A stretch of 16,603 nt of DNA from an uncultured Eggerthellaceae bacterium (GCA_910577495.1 CAJTML010000023.1:4135-20737); one strand, 5' to 3'; numbered from the stretch's first letter, positions 6,315 through 13,787 are shown. Numbers and translations: made by a program. Notes: a model not told the origin generated them from the sequence alone.

Positions 6315-7506
6315 GCCACAATCCATGATTGAGCAGGTGCGATCCTCCATTGCAGTGGAGTTTGATCGCAAGCGCAAGCCAACCTTGCACCCGGATAAAA
6401 AAGCTGACAAGAAGGCGAAGCACCGCGCGAAGCATCATCGCCCGAAAAAGGCGGCATTTTTTCGCTATTGCTACTATGATCCGGCGTTTAAGTTCTTCGT
6501 TGAGCAGGTGCTTGACGTAGACTACTTGCCGCTTCCAGAGGCCACGCGCCAAACCACGGAGGTGGGCGTGCAAAACTCAAGTGACTATGTCTGCACGCCG
6601 TACAAACACATCTTGGGCGACTTTGTGGAGGCGCTTGATTTAGGTGCTGACATGGTCATTCAGTTCGGCGGCCCGTGTCGGCTTGGCTACTACGGAGAGC
6701 TGCAGGAATCCGCGCTCAGAGACATGGGTTATGAATTTGAGATGCTCAACTTCGCCCATGGTATTGAGAAGGGTTATCTGGGCTGGGCGAAGGAGATCTT
6801 GAGTAAGGTCAACCCCGACATTGATATCCCGCATGGTGTGGTGAAGCTCAAAGGCACCGCCAAGATGATGGAGCAGTTAGACAGCGCGCGTGACTATTTC
6901 TTAGCCAACGGCGGCTTTGAGCTTGAGCGCGGCGCATATGATAAAGCGTGGGACGCGTACATGAATGCGCTTCGCTGTGCCGCCGATGAGCGCGATATCA
7001 ACCAGGCCTATCAGCAGGTCATGGAGCGGTTTGCCGCTATCCCGATCAACAAGCCCAAAAATCCCATTCGCATTGGCGTGGTGGGAGAGATGTTTACCGC
7101 CATTGACGAGCGCTCAAATCTGGGGCTGGATCACAAGCTCATGGCGCTTGGGGTGGAAGTGCATCGCATGCTGAATTTCACGAACCGCTACCTGCACTAC
7201 AACGAGCCGAATCTGCGCGTGGGCGCCAAAGATTACCTCACCTATGACATGGGACCGACGTCTACGCTGACTATTGCGGCGGCCAAACAGTACGCGCAGT
7301 CGGGCTTCGACGGCATTATTCATGCCAAATCAGCCGGCTGCACCCCTGAAATTGACTGCATTCCGGTATTGCAAAAGGTGAGCGAAGACTTCGCCATTCC
7401 TATTTTGTATCTGACCTACGACTCGCAAACCTCTGACACCGGTTTGGATACGCGCCTTGAGGCGTTTTACGACATGCTTGCCATGAAGAAGGAGAAACTA
7501 TCATGA
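6307..7506 (+). CDS. 2-hydroxyacyl-CoA dehydratase-like subunit B (COG3581-like)
   Basis: A 399-residue partner of the preceding subunit. The core pattern is that of the COG3581 group: SSDYVCTPYKHILGDF (C96), FGGPCRLGYYGELQ (C124) and, near the C-terminus, SAGCTPEIDC (C345, C351). Three conserved cysteine sites suit a [4Fe-4S] or double-cubane cluster, as in characterised relatives. The N-terminal 20-48 region is an unusual Lys/Arg/His-rich tail (HPDKKADKKAKHRAKHHRP), not expected in the core fold. ATG 6307 is used because AGAAGGGAGG ends about eight bases upstream and it sits inside the last codons of the upstream gene; an earlier in-frame start would read through the upstream coding region. 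Its stop overlaps the next start (ATGA). With the neighbouring activase it probably forms a two-component, ATP-driven reductase. Substrate unknown. Confidence 0.78.
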   Translation: MAKPQSMIEQVRSSIAVEFDRKRKPTLHPDKKADKKAKHRAKHHRPKKAAFFRYCYYDPAFKFFVEQVLDVDYLPLPEATRQTTEVGVQNSSDYVCTPYKHILGDFVEALDLGADMVIQFGGPCRLGYYGELQESALRDMGYEFEMLNFAHGIEKGYLGWAKEILSKVNPDIDIPHGVVKLKGTAKMMEQLDSARDYFLANGGFELERGAYDKAWDAYMNALRCAADERDINQAYQQVMERFAAIPINKPKNPIRIGVVGEMFTAIDERSNLGLDHKLMALGVEVHRMLNFTNRYLHYNEPNLRVGAKDYLTYDMGPTSTLTIAAAKQYAQSGFDGIIHAKSAGCTPEIDCIPVLQKVSEDFAIPILYLTYDSQTSDTGLDTRLEAFYDMLAMKKEKLS

Positions 7507-8504
7507 GAAGTGCCTACCTTGGCATTGATATCGGGTCCATCTCAACCAAAGGCGTGGTGATTGACCAGGACAGAAACATCATCGCGCGCTCGTATCTGTG
7601 GACCGAAGGAAACCCCACCGAGGCGTCGAAAAATGTGGTGCGCGAATTGGAAGCTCAGGTGGCAGCGCTGCCTGACGCTGACGAGATTGCCATTGTGGGT
7701 GCAGGCACCACGGGAAGCGCGCGCCGGTTGGTGGGTGCCATGCTGGGTGCGTCGGTGATCAAAAACGAGATTACGGCACACGCCGTGGGAACGACCTCGC
7801 TGCATCCTGACGTGCGCACCATCCTTGAGATTGGCGGCCAGGACTCAAAGATCATCTGCGTGTCTGACGGCATTGCGGTTGACTACGCCATGAATACACT
7901 CTGTGCTGCAGGTACCGGTTCGTTCTTGTCTTCGCAAGCACACCGCTTAGGCGTTGAGGTGGAGGAATTTGGCGAAATTGCGCTCACGTCCACCAAACCG
8001 GCTAATATTGCGGCGCGCTGCACGGTGTTTGCCGAAAGTGACCTGGTGCACAAGATTCAGGTGGGCTATGCGCGCGAAGACATCATTGCGGGTCTGTGTA
8101 ATGCGGTTGCGTCGAACTACCTCAATAACGTGGGCAAGGGCAAAAAGATTGCCTCGCCCGTGGTCTTTCAGGGTGGCGTGTCCAAAAATGCCGGCGTGGT
8201 GCATGCCTTTGAGGAGCAGCTTGGGGTGGACGTGCTGGTAGATCCGGACGGACATCTCATGGGCGCCTATGGCGTGGCGCTTTTGGCAGCTGACGCCGGT
8301 CCTATTAAGGACGCTGCGGCAGGACCGTTCGCCAGCGGCAAGTTTGATTTTGAGGCGCTGCTTGATTTTGATTTCAAGACGCGCGAGATTGAATGCGGCA
8401 AATGCGCCAACCATTGCGAAATCATCTGCGTGTATCGTGATAGCGACATTATTGATTCATGGGGTAATCGCTGTGACCGTGGCGCCGTTAAAACCGCCAA
8501 GTAG
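7503..8504 (+). CDS. Acyl-CoA dehydratase activase (ASKHA ATPase, HgdC/BcrAD-like)
   Basis: A 333-residue ATPase that in known systems is a homodimer with one bridging [4Fe-4S] cluster and injects high-energy electrons into its partner upon ATP hydrolysis. Phosphate-1 motif DIGSISTK is at 9-16, GAGTTGS at 66-72, EIGGQDSK around 113-120. The bridging-cluster cysteines are C134 (NTLCAAGTGSF) and C173 (AARCTVFAESD), 39 residues apart as in Acidaminococcus HgdC (C127/C166). Beyond the normal end there is a C-terminal cysteine motif, C298-x2-C301-x3-C305-x3-C309, then C324 in GNRCDRG. This resembles the linker between activase and dehydratase modules in fused relatives, so this gene cluster looks like a split form. 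The ATG overlaps the upstream stop by 4 bases. The activase assignment is firm; its client is presumed to be the two preceding subunits. Confidence 0.88.
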   Translation: MRSAYLGIDIGSISTKGVVIDQDRNIIARSYLWTEGNPTEASKNVVRELEAQVAALPDADEIAIVGAGTTGSARRLVGAMLGASVIKNEITAHAVGTTSLHPDVRTILEIGGQDSKIICVSDGIAVDYAMNTLCAAGTGSFLSSQAHRLGVEVEEFGEIALTSTKPANIAARCTVFAESDLVHKIQVGYAREDIIAGLCNAVASNYLNNVGKGKKIASPVVFQGGVSKNAGVVHAFEEQLGVDVLVDPDGHLMGAYGVALLAADAGPIKDAAAGPFASGKFDFEALLDFDFKTREIECGKCANHCEIICVYRDSDIIDSWGNRCDRGAVKTAK

Positions 8505-8556
8505 GCATACGTTTACTTACGAATAGGGTATTAGTATTACGCACAGCAGCGATGAG

Positions 8557-8565
8557 TGCTACAAT
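8557..8565 (+). promoter_or_regulatory. Candidate extended -10 promoter for yebC
   Basis: TGCTACAAT, an extended -10 (TGN plus TACAAT at 8560-8565), lies 37 bases before the yebC ATG and has no good -35. It has the same form as the element before the dehydratase-like trio. The 97-base gap after the trio contains no clear terminator. Confidence 0.5.
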
Positions 8566-8601
8566 ATCGCGCTGATATTGCAAATTCTTGAAAGGGTGTT
8601 T

Positions 8602-9402
8602 ATGTCAGGACATTCAAAGTGGGCAACCACGAAGCATCGTAAAGCAGCTCAGGACGCAAAGCGCTCAGCGCTGTTCTCTAAGCTTGCACGTAACATTACT
8701 GTTGCTGCGAAAGAGGGTGGCGACCCGAATCCTGATAACAACGCGTCTTTGGCAGCGGCTGTTGAGAAGGCTAAGGGCTACTCAATGCCGAAAGATAAGA
8801 TCAAGACCGCAATTGATAAGGCTTTCGGTTCAGGCAAAGATGCTGCAAACTACGAGACGGTTGTGTATGAGGGCTATGGCCCGTGTGGTGTAGCTGTTTA
8901 TTGCGAAGCACTGACTGACAACCGCAATCGTACCGCTGCTGACGTTCGCGCTGCATTTAACCATCATGGTGGCAACCTGGGCACCTCTGGTTCAGTTGCT
9001 TTCCAGTTTGAGCGCAAAGGTCAGATCATCGTTGCGAAAGAGGTTGAGACGGGCGACAAGAAAAACCCGATCGGACCGAATGGCGCTGCAGCTGATGAGG
9101 AAGAGTTCATGTTGGCCGTTGCTGAGGCTGGCGGAGATGATTACGAAGACGCTGATGAGGAGTGGATTGTCTACACCGCTCCGACGGATCTGATGAGCGT
9201 GGTGAAAGCCATTGAGGCACAAGACATCCAGGTTAAGGGTGCAGAGCTTATCATGATCCCGACCACGCCGACCGAGGTTAGCGTATCAGATGCCAAGAAG
9301 GTTATGCGTCTGGTTGATAAGCTTGAAGAGCTTGAGGATCTGCAAAACGTCTATCACACCATGGATATGACGGACGAAATTGCAGAGGCGCTTGACGAAT
9401 AA
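8602..9402 (+). CDS. yebC: YebC/PmpR family protein
   Basis: A 266-residue YebC-family protein, a widespread cytoplasmic factor described variously as a DNA-binding regulator and as a translation factor helping ribosomes through difficult motifs; its role here is not shown. It begins SGHSKWATTKHRKAAQDAKR, the family hallmark, followed by SMPKDKIKTAIDKA, YEGYGPCGVAVYCEALTDNRNRTAADVR and the GSVAFQFERKG segment. ATG 8602 is chosen because MSGHSKW is the universal start and GAAAGGGTG lies upstream; the few open codons before it are not family-like. Compared with typical YebC (about 240-250 residues) there is an extra acidic, Gly/Pro-containing loop at about 148-163. Position before ruvCAB is common in bacteria. 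Codons ending in T are frequent, suggesting stronger expression than the neighbouring metabolic genes. Confidence 0.93.
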   Translation: MSGHSKWATTKHRKAAQDAKRSALFSKLARNITVAAKEGGDPNPDNNASLAAAVEKAKGYSMPKDKIKTAIDKAFGSGKDAANYETVVYEGYGPCGVAVYCEALTDNRNRTAADVRAAFNHHGGNLGTSGSVAFQFERKGQIIVAKEVETGDKKNPIGPNGAAADEEEFMLAVAEAGGDDYEDADEEWIVYTAPTDLMSVVKAIEAQDIQVKGAELIMIPTTPTEVSVSDAKKVMRLVDKLEELEDLQNVYHTMDMTDEIAEALDE

Positions 9403-9458
9403 AACGTGTGTGCATATTCCAACTTTGTCTGGAGGTTTGGACGGAGTTGAGAGGGGAT

Positions 9459-9497
9459 GCGCCTTGATGAGCTGCACGCTTGTCAAGGCGCTTTTTT
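9459..9497 (+). terminator. Strong intrinsic terminator or attenuator after yebC
   Basis: GCGCCTTGATGAGC (9459-9472) pairs with GCTTGTCAAGGCGC (9478-9491) over 14 positions, with two G-T wobbles, around a five-base loop, and is followed by six T at 9492-9497. This is a textbook intrinsic terminator. It ends only 16 bases before the next start codon, and that gap contains the Shine-Dalgarno but no room for a promoter. Any transcript of the next gene must therefore contain it or start within it. Confidence 0.85.
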
Positions 9498-9513
9498 GTG
9501 AGGGAGACAACTG

Positions 9514-10791
9514 ATGCTGGACCAAGCTACCTATCAGGCATACGTAACGCTTTTGCAGCAAGAGCTCTTGGTTGCCATGGGCTGCACCGAGCCGATTGCC
9601 ATTGCCCTTGCGGCGGCTCGCGCGCGAGACTTGCTCGGGTCGGTGCCGGTGCGCGTTGAGGTGTTCGCCAGCGGGAGCGTGGTGAAAAACGCGAAAAGCG
9701 TGGTGGTGCCGCATACGGGTGGCTTGAAGGGTATTGAAGCGGCGGCTGCAGCGGGCATTGTTGCGGGTAATCCAGCAAAGATGCTTGAGGTGATTGCTGA
9801 CGTTTCTGCTGATCAGATTGAGTGTATTGCTCAGTATCTGGGTAGTGTTCCCATGAGCGTTTCTCAAACCACCTCCGGGCTTGATTTCGACATTGTGGTG
9901 CGCGTGTTTGATGAGTCCGACCAAAGTGCGCTCGTGCGCATTGCCGAGCATCACACCAACATTGTGTGTGAAGAGGTCAACGGCGCACTGATCAGCGAAC
10001 AAGCACCTGGCGAGGATGCATTTTCTGAGAGCGCCCCCGACCAGCTGCTTTCCATGGAAAAGATCTGGGAGTTTTCGCAGACGGTCAACATTGAGGATGT
10101 GCGCGAGGTACTGGACCGACAGATTGCGTGCAACATGGCCATTGCCAACGAAGGCATGGCTAATGCGTGGGGTGCTCAGATTGGCAAAGTCATGCTGGCC
10201 ACCTTTGGCGAAGGCATCACCACGCGTGCCAGTGCGTGGGCAGCTGCCGGGTCAGACGCGCGTATGGATGGCTGTGAGATGCCGGTGGTAATTAACTCAG
10301 GCAGCGGTAACCAAGGCATCACGGTGAGCGTTCCGGTGGTGATGTACGCCGATGAGCTGGGGGTATCTGAGGATACGCGTTATCGGGCGCTCGTGCTGTC
10401 GAATCTCATTGCGCTGCATCTCAAACGTGGCATTGGTACGCTGTCAGCCTATTGTGGGGCGGTGTCTGCAGGTGCAGCGGCAAGTGGTGCTATTGCATAT
10501 GTGCTTGGTGGCGGCTTTGATGAGGTGGTGCATGCGGTTGTCAACACGCTGTCGGTCACCTCAGGCATGGTCTGTGATGGCGCTAAGCCTTCGTGCGCGG
10601 CTAAGATTGCCATGTCGCTTAACGCGGGCATTTTAGGTTGCGCGATGTATGAGCATGGTCAGCAGTTCTTTGGCGGTGACGGCATCGTGAAAAAAGGTGT
10701 CGAAAACACCATTGAAAGCGTGTGCAGGTTAGGGCGCGAAGGCATGCGTGCCACCAACGATGAAATAATTGCAATCATGCTGGAGAAATAA
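9514..10791 (+). CDS. L-cysteine desulfidase / L-serine dehydratase-like protein (UPF0597, CyuA-like)
   Basis: A 425-residue member of the family containing CyuA (formerly YhaM) and the methanogen L-cysteine desulfidase, which split L-cysteine into pyruvate, ammonia and hydrogen sulfide using an Fe-S cluster. It opens with VAMGCTEPIAIALAAA (C24), the family hallmark, and carries further cysteines in SAYCGAVSAG (C314) and MVCDGAKPSCAAK (C354, C361). Three of these should ligate the [4Fe-4S] cluster. The glycine-rich VINSGSGNQGI and ALHLKRGIGTLSAYCG segments are also family features. Length is normal. ATG 9514 follows GAGGGAG. A related serine dehydratase activity cannot be ruled out. A strong hairpin terminator immediately precedes the gene, so expression may be by controlled read-through. 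In an anaerobe this would be a sulfide-producing amino-acid catabolic enzyme. Confidence 0.87.
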   Translation: MLDQATYQAYVTLLQQELLVAMGCTEPIAIALAAARARDLLGSVPVRVEVFASGSVVKNAKSVVVPHTGGLKGIEAAAAAGIVAGNPAKMLEVIADVSADQIECIAQYLGSVPMSVSQTTSGLDFDIVVRVFDESDQSALVRIAEHHTNIVCEEVNGALISEQAPGEDAFSESAPDQLLSMEKIWEFSQTVNIEDVREVLDRQIACNMAIANEGMANAWGAQIGKVMLATFGEGITTRASAWAAAGSDARMDGCEMPVVINSGSGNQGITVSVPVVMYADELGVSEDTRYRALVLSNLIALHLKRGIGTLSAYCGAVSAGAAASGAIAYVLGGGFDEVVHAVVNTLSVTSGMVCDGAKPSCAAKIAMSLNAGILGCAMYEHGQQFFGGDGIVKKGVENTIESVCRLGREGMRATNDEIIAIMLEK

Positions 10792-10820
10792 ATAATTGTC
10801 CGCACGGCACTGACATGCTG

Positions 10821-10829
10821 TGGTAGTAT
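10821..10829 (+). promoter_or_regulatory. Candidate extended -10 element upstream of ruvC
   Basis: TGGTAGTAT (TGN plus TAGTAT, four of six to TATAAT) lies 32 bases before the ruvC ATG. No good -35 is at the right distance. It would let the ruv genes be transcribed independently of the cysteine desulfidase gene. No LexA-type box was recognised. Confidence 0.35.
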
Positions 10830-10861
10830 GTAGCGAACAAACGTTTGTGAATAGGAATGGC

Positions 10862-11362
10862 ATGTCAGGAGAAGATCGCATCATATTAGGCATAGACCCT
10901 GGTCTAGCGCATACTGGGTGGGGAGTGGTACATCAAACAGGACCACGGCTTACCTGTGTAGCGTATGGGTGTGTTGCAACTGATACGTCAGTTCCGCTTG
11001 CCATGCGTCTTCGCAAAATTCATGAACAAATTGGTGCGGTTGCTACGCGGTTTCAGCCGGTGTGTGTGGGCATTGAGACGGTGTGGTTTGGTCAAAATAT
11101 CACGGCGGCATTCGCAACCGGGCAGGCCAGAGGTGCGGCACTGGTGGCATGTGCGGAGCATGATATGGATGTGCTTGAATTTACACCACGACAAATTAAA
11201 CTTGCGGTGGTAGGCACCGGATCTGCCGAAAAAGACCAGGTGCAGTATATGGTACAGCGCTTGCTGAAGCTTTCCAAACCACCTGAGCCTGATCATGCCT
11301 CAGATGCTTTGGCGGCGGCAATTTGTTATGCCACCCATGACGGTGTTGGCGCGCGCGTGTAG
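10862..11362 (+). CDS. ruvC: Crossover junction endonuclease RuvC
   Basis: A 166-residue Holliday junction resolvase that cuts four-way DNA junctions symmetrically after RuvAB migration. The RNase H-like active site is complete: D12 in GIDPG, E72 in GIETVWFG, and H145 and D148 in PDHASDALAAAI. The His in the third position matches the Thermus type rather than the Asp of E. coli. QARGA and the Phe-rich VWFGQN segment are typical. ATG 10862 is chosen because IILGIDPG then falls at the expected distance from the N-terminus and AGGA is just upstream; an in-frame earlier start at 10820 adds residues unlike the family. ruvA follows after 40 bases. Gene order ruvC-ruvA-ruvB is the classical one. Confidence 0.94.
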   Translation: MSGEDRIILGIDPGLAHTGWGVVHQTGPRLTCVAYGCVATDTSVPLAMRLRKIHEQIGAVATRFQPVCVGIETVWFGQNITAAFATGQARGAALVACAEHDMDVLEFTPRQIKLAVVGTGSAEKDQVQYMVQRLLKLSKPPEPDHASDALAAAICYATHDGVGARV

Positions 11363-11402
11363 CAAGTGCTGTAAGAGTTGAGAGAGCGAAAGGTGGTATG
11401 CC

Positions 11403-11993
11403 GTGATTGCTTTTTTGGAAGGCATACTTGCGGGAAAGAATACAACCAGCGCCTTTATTAACGTGGGCGGTGTGGGCTATGCGGTTGCCATGTCGCAGGG
11501 TGCGCTGGTGAAGCTTCCAGAAACCGGTAACCCCGTGGAAGTGTTTACCTATTTACAGGTGAGCGAAAATGGCATTGCGCTCTATGGCTTTTTGACCCTG
11601 GAGGAAAAGGCGCTCTTTGAGCGACTTATTAGTGTAAGTGGTGTCGGTCCAAAAGTTGCGCTTGCGGCGCTTTCGGCGTTTTCGCCCTCAGAGCTCATTA
11701 ATGCGATAGCAGCACAAGACATCGCACGGGTACAAAAAATTCCTGGTGTAGGCAAAAAGACTGCATCGCGTATAATCTTAGAGCTTAAAGGTTCATTTGA
11801 CGAAGGCGTGGCAAGCTTGTTTGATCAGGGGAGCGCGTCGGGTGTTGATGCAGCGCAGAAAGCTACGACTGAGGCGCTGCTTTCTATGGGCTTTAGCTCA
11901 GCAGAGGCAGAACTTGCTTTGAAGGGTGCGCCTGAGGGTGCCAGTGAGGGTGTGTTATTGCAATATGCGCTCAAACGACTGGGAGCCCAATAG
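11403..11993 (+). CDS. ruvA: Holliday junction branch migration protein RuvA
   Basis: A 196-residue junction-binding subunit that forms tetramers on four-way DNA and loads RuvB. The N-terminal OB-fold domain covers roughly residues 1-62, starting MIAFLEGIL and including VGYAV. Two helix-hairpin-helix motifs follow: LISVSGVGPKVALAAL (about 75-90) and VQKIPGVGKKTASRIIL (about 110-126). The C-terminal domain III, which contacts RuvB, is seen in TEALLSMGFSSAEAELAL. Length is normal. The start is GTG at 11403, with GAAAGGTGG at 11389-11397. ruvB follows 21 bases later in the same direction. Confidence 0.95.
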   Translation: MIAFLEGILAGKNTTSAFINVGGVGYAVAMSQGALVKLPETGNPVEVFTYLQVSENGIALYGFLTLEEKALFERLISVSGVGPKVALAALSAFSPSELINAIAAQDIARVQKIPGVGKKTASRIILELKGSFDEGVASLFDQGSASGVDAAQKATTEALLSMGFSSAEAELALKGAPEGASEGVLLQYALKRLGAQ

Positions 11994-12014
11994 CGGTGTA
12001 TGAGATAGGACATC

Positions 12015-13103
12015 ATGGTTAACGGTGGCGTGGAAATAGAAGGTTTGGTGTTTGAGGCTGGCTCAGATGAGCGCGATGGGTTTGCAGACGCATCGTGCGC
12101 TCGAGAGCGCTCGGTGGCGCCAGAGCTCACTGAAGACGATTTGGTGCTTGATAGAAGCTTGCGCCCTAAACGTCTTGGTGAGTATTTGGGGCAAACTAAA
12201 ATTAAAGAGTCGCTGGCTATTATGATTCAGGCAGCGCAAGAGCGCGGAGATGTTGCTGATCACATCTTGTTTTCTGGCCCTCCGGGTCTTGGCAAGACCA
12301 CCCTTGCCAGCGTTGTGGCCAATGAGCTTGGTGCCAATATTCGCGCTACCAGCGGTCCGGCTATTGAGCGCACGGGAGACTTAGCGGCAATCCTTACCAA
12401 CCTGGAAGAGGGAGATGTGCTCTTTATTGATGAGATCCATCGCCTGAATCGCATGGTTGAAGAGGTGCTCTATCCAGCGCTTGAAGACTTCGCCCTTGAT
12501 ATTGTGGTAGGTAAAGGACCGGCTGCACGCTCTATTCGCTTAGATCTGCCGCACTTTACTCTCATTGGCGCTACCACGCGCACCGGCCTTTTGACCGGTC
12601 CTTTGCGCGATAGGTTTGGTGTGGTGTTTCGTCTGCAGTATTACACCGCTGAAGAGCTGGCTGACATCGTGCGTCGTTCTGCTTCCATTTTGGATGTGGG
12701 GATTGAAGAGGATGGTGCGTTGGAGATTGCTCGTCGCTCACGCGGCACACCTCGTTTGGCAAATCGCTTGCTCAAGCGCGTGCGTGACTGGGCGCAGGTG
12801 CGTGGTAATGGCGTGATTGACGAAGATGTGGCCGCGCAAGCGTTGAGTTTTTATGAGGTTGACTCACTGGGCTTAGATGCTATGGATAATCGCATCTTAG
12901 AGCTTTTGGCAGTTCAGTTTGCGGGACGTCCTGTGGGGCTTACCACGCTTGCCTCTGCGCTTTCGGAAAGCACGGATTCGCTAGAGGATGTGTATGAGCC
13001 GTATCTCATGCAGCAAGGGCTCATTATTCGCACCCCCAAAGGACGCCAGGCTACCAGACGTGCTTATGATCACCTTGGCATTGCTGTGCCAGACACTCTG
13101 TAG
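12015..13103 (+). CDS. ruvB: Holliday junction branch migration ATPase RuvB
   Basis: A 362-residue AAA+ ATPase that forms hexameric rings and drives branch migration with RuvA. Walker A is GPPGLGKT at 88-95, Walker B is DVLFIDEIH, sensor 1 is in LIGATTR, and the arginine finger lies in GPLRDRFG. The C-terminal winged-helix DNA-binding domain ends with LMQQGLIIRTPKGRQATRRAY, typical of RuvB. The first ~35 residues before LTEDDLVLDRSLRPKRL are acidic and longer than in many RuvB proteins; ATG 12015 is preceded by TAGGA, but a start further in cannot be excluded. A small gene follows 8 bases after the stop, which overlaps that gene's GGAG ribosome-binding sequence. Confidence 0.95.
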   Translation: MVNGGVEIEGLVFEAGSDERDGFADASCARERSVAPELTEDDLVLDRSLRPKRLGEYLGQTKIKESLAIMIQAAQERGDVADHILFSGPPGLGKTTLASVVANELGANIRATSGPAIERTGDLAAILTNLEEGDVLFIDEIHRLNRMVEEVLYPALEDFALDIVVGKGPAARSIRLDLPHFTLIGATTRTGLLTGPLRDRFGVVFRLQYYTAEELADIVRRSASILDVGIEEDGALEIARRSRGTPRLANRLLKRVRDWAQVRGNGVIDEDVAAQALSFYEVDSLGLDAMDNRILELLAVQFAGRPVGLTTLASALSESTDSLEDVYEPYLMQQGLIIRTPKGRQATRRAYDHLGIAVPDTL

Positions 13104-13111
13104 GAGATACT

Positions 13112-13612
13112 ATGCTTGAGCAAGACTACCTGATGCGCATCTTGTTGCAATACGCTGAGATTTTGCGACGTAGTTGGTTTAAAGCGCATCACGAAAAGGA
13201 TCCGCGCGGCGCCGCTGATATGCTGGAAGCTGCTGTAGGGGAGGCAACCGATATTGATGGCGCTACCTTGCTTTCGCTAGCGCCCGAATCAATGGGTGCC
13301 ATTTTGCAGGTTTCAGGGGTGGATGAGCGCGTGGTTGAATATATCGCGCGCAGCCTGGCGCTAGCTTCAGAGTATTTGCGCGAAGATGGACAGCATGCCC
13401 TGGCAGACCTTCGTTTAGAGCAAGCGCGTTCATTGGCGCAGACGTATGGGTTGTATTTGCCGGATGATCTTGAAGAGTTGGCGCAGCTTGCAGAAGAGCA
13501 ATACAACCAAGAGTTTGTGGGCGAAGGCGCCATTGTTGATATTGCTCAGGTAGCTGATGATGCGCGGGATGCGCTCGTGCGTTCTATTGATGATCAAACT
13601 GATCAACAATAG
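13112..13612 (+). CDS. Hypothetical protein coupled to ruvB (possibly DUF6483-like)
   Basis: A 166-residue, acidic, largely helical protein with no signal peptide, membrane segment or catalytic motif that I recognise. It begins MLEQDYLMRILLQYAEIL, which recalls the N-terminus of DUF6483-like proteins (EQDYxMR pattern), a group of unknown function; this is recall and not a search result. The middle (about 85-120) predicts helices resembling a TPR-like repeat (ALADLRLEQARSLAQTYG). The single Trp-Phe near residue 29 and the acidic C-terminus (QTDQQ) are the only other landmarks. The gene starts 8 bases after ruvB with a good Shine-Dalgarno (GGAG overlapping the ruvB stop), so it should be made with RuvB. 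No role in recombination can be claimed from sequence alone. It is the last gene before a 212-base gap. Confidence 0.7.
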   Translation: MLEQDYLMRILLQYAEILRRSWFKAHHEKDPRGAADMLEAAVGEATDIDGATLLSLAPESMGAILQVSGVDERVVEYIARSLALASEYLREDGQHALADLRLEQARSLAQTYGLYLPDDLEELAQLAEEQYNQEFVGEGAIVDIAQVADDARDALVRSIDDQTDQQ

Positions 13613-13725
13613 AGCAAAAAATCAATTATAAGACCATCTGAGCGTGATGGGAATAAAAAATCGCCAATATTAAGAGAAAAAGTGGTGAAAGTTCAATTTT
13701 GCCCTGGATTTTGCGCCTGATAGCG

Positions 13726-13731
13726 TATAGT
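13726..13731 (+). promoter_or_regulatory. Candidate -10 of the cold-shock gene
   Basis: TATAGT (five of six to TATAAT) lies 94 bases before the cold-shock ATG. A -35-like TTGCCC is at 13699-13704, but the 21-base spacer is long. The AT-rich stretch 13613-13700 upstream, between the ruvB-coupled gene and this promoter, holds no gene and no clear terminator. Confidence 0.4.
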
Positions 13732-13757
13732 GAAACCATGCTCTCAGAGTGAGTGCA

Positions 13758-13779
13758 TGTGTTGCCGCCATGCAACGCA
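13758..13779 (+). promoter_or_regulatory. First leader hairpin of the cold-shock mRNA
   Basis: TGTGTTGC (13758-13765) pairs with GCAACGCA (13772-13779) over eight positions, one a G-T wobble, around the loop CGCCAT. It lies in the predicted 5' leader and may contribute to temperature-dependent folding. Function is inferred. Confidence 0.4.
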
Positions 13780-13787
13780 GGTAATAC

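Noticed and set aside
5478..6410. 310-residue open frame antisense to the first trio gene
   Set aside because: No recognisable motif or ribosome-binding site, and it covers two well-supported genes.
13634..13650. CCATC-N7-GATGG as terminator after the ruv genes
   Set aside because: Five-pair stem followed by A-rich rather than T-rich sequence on the plus strand.
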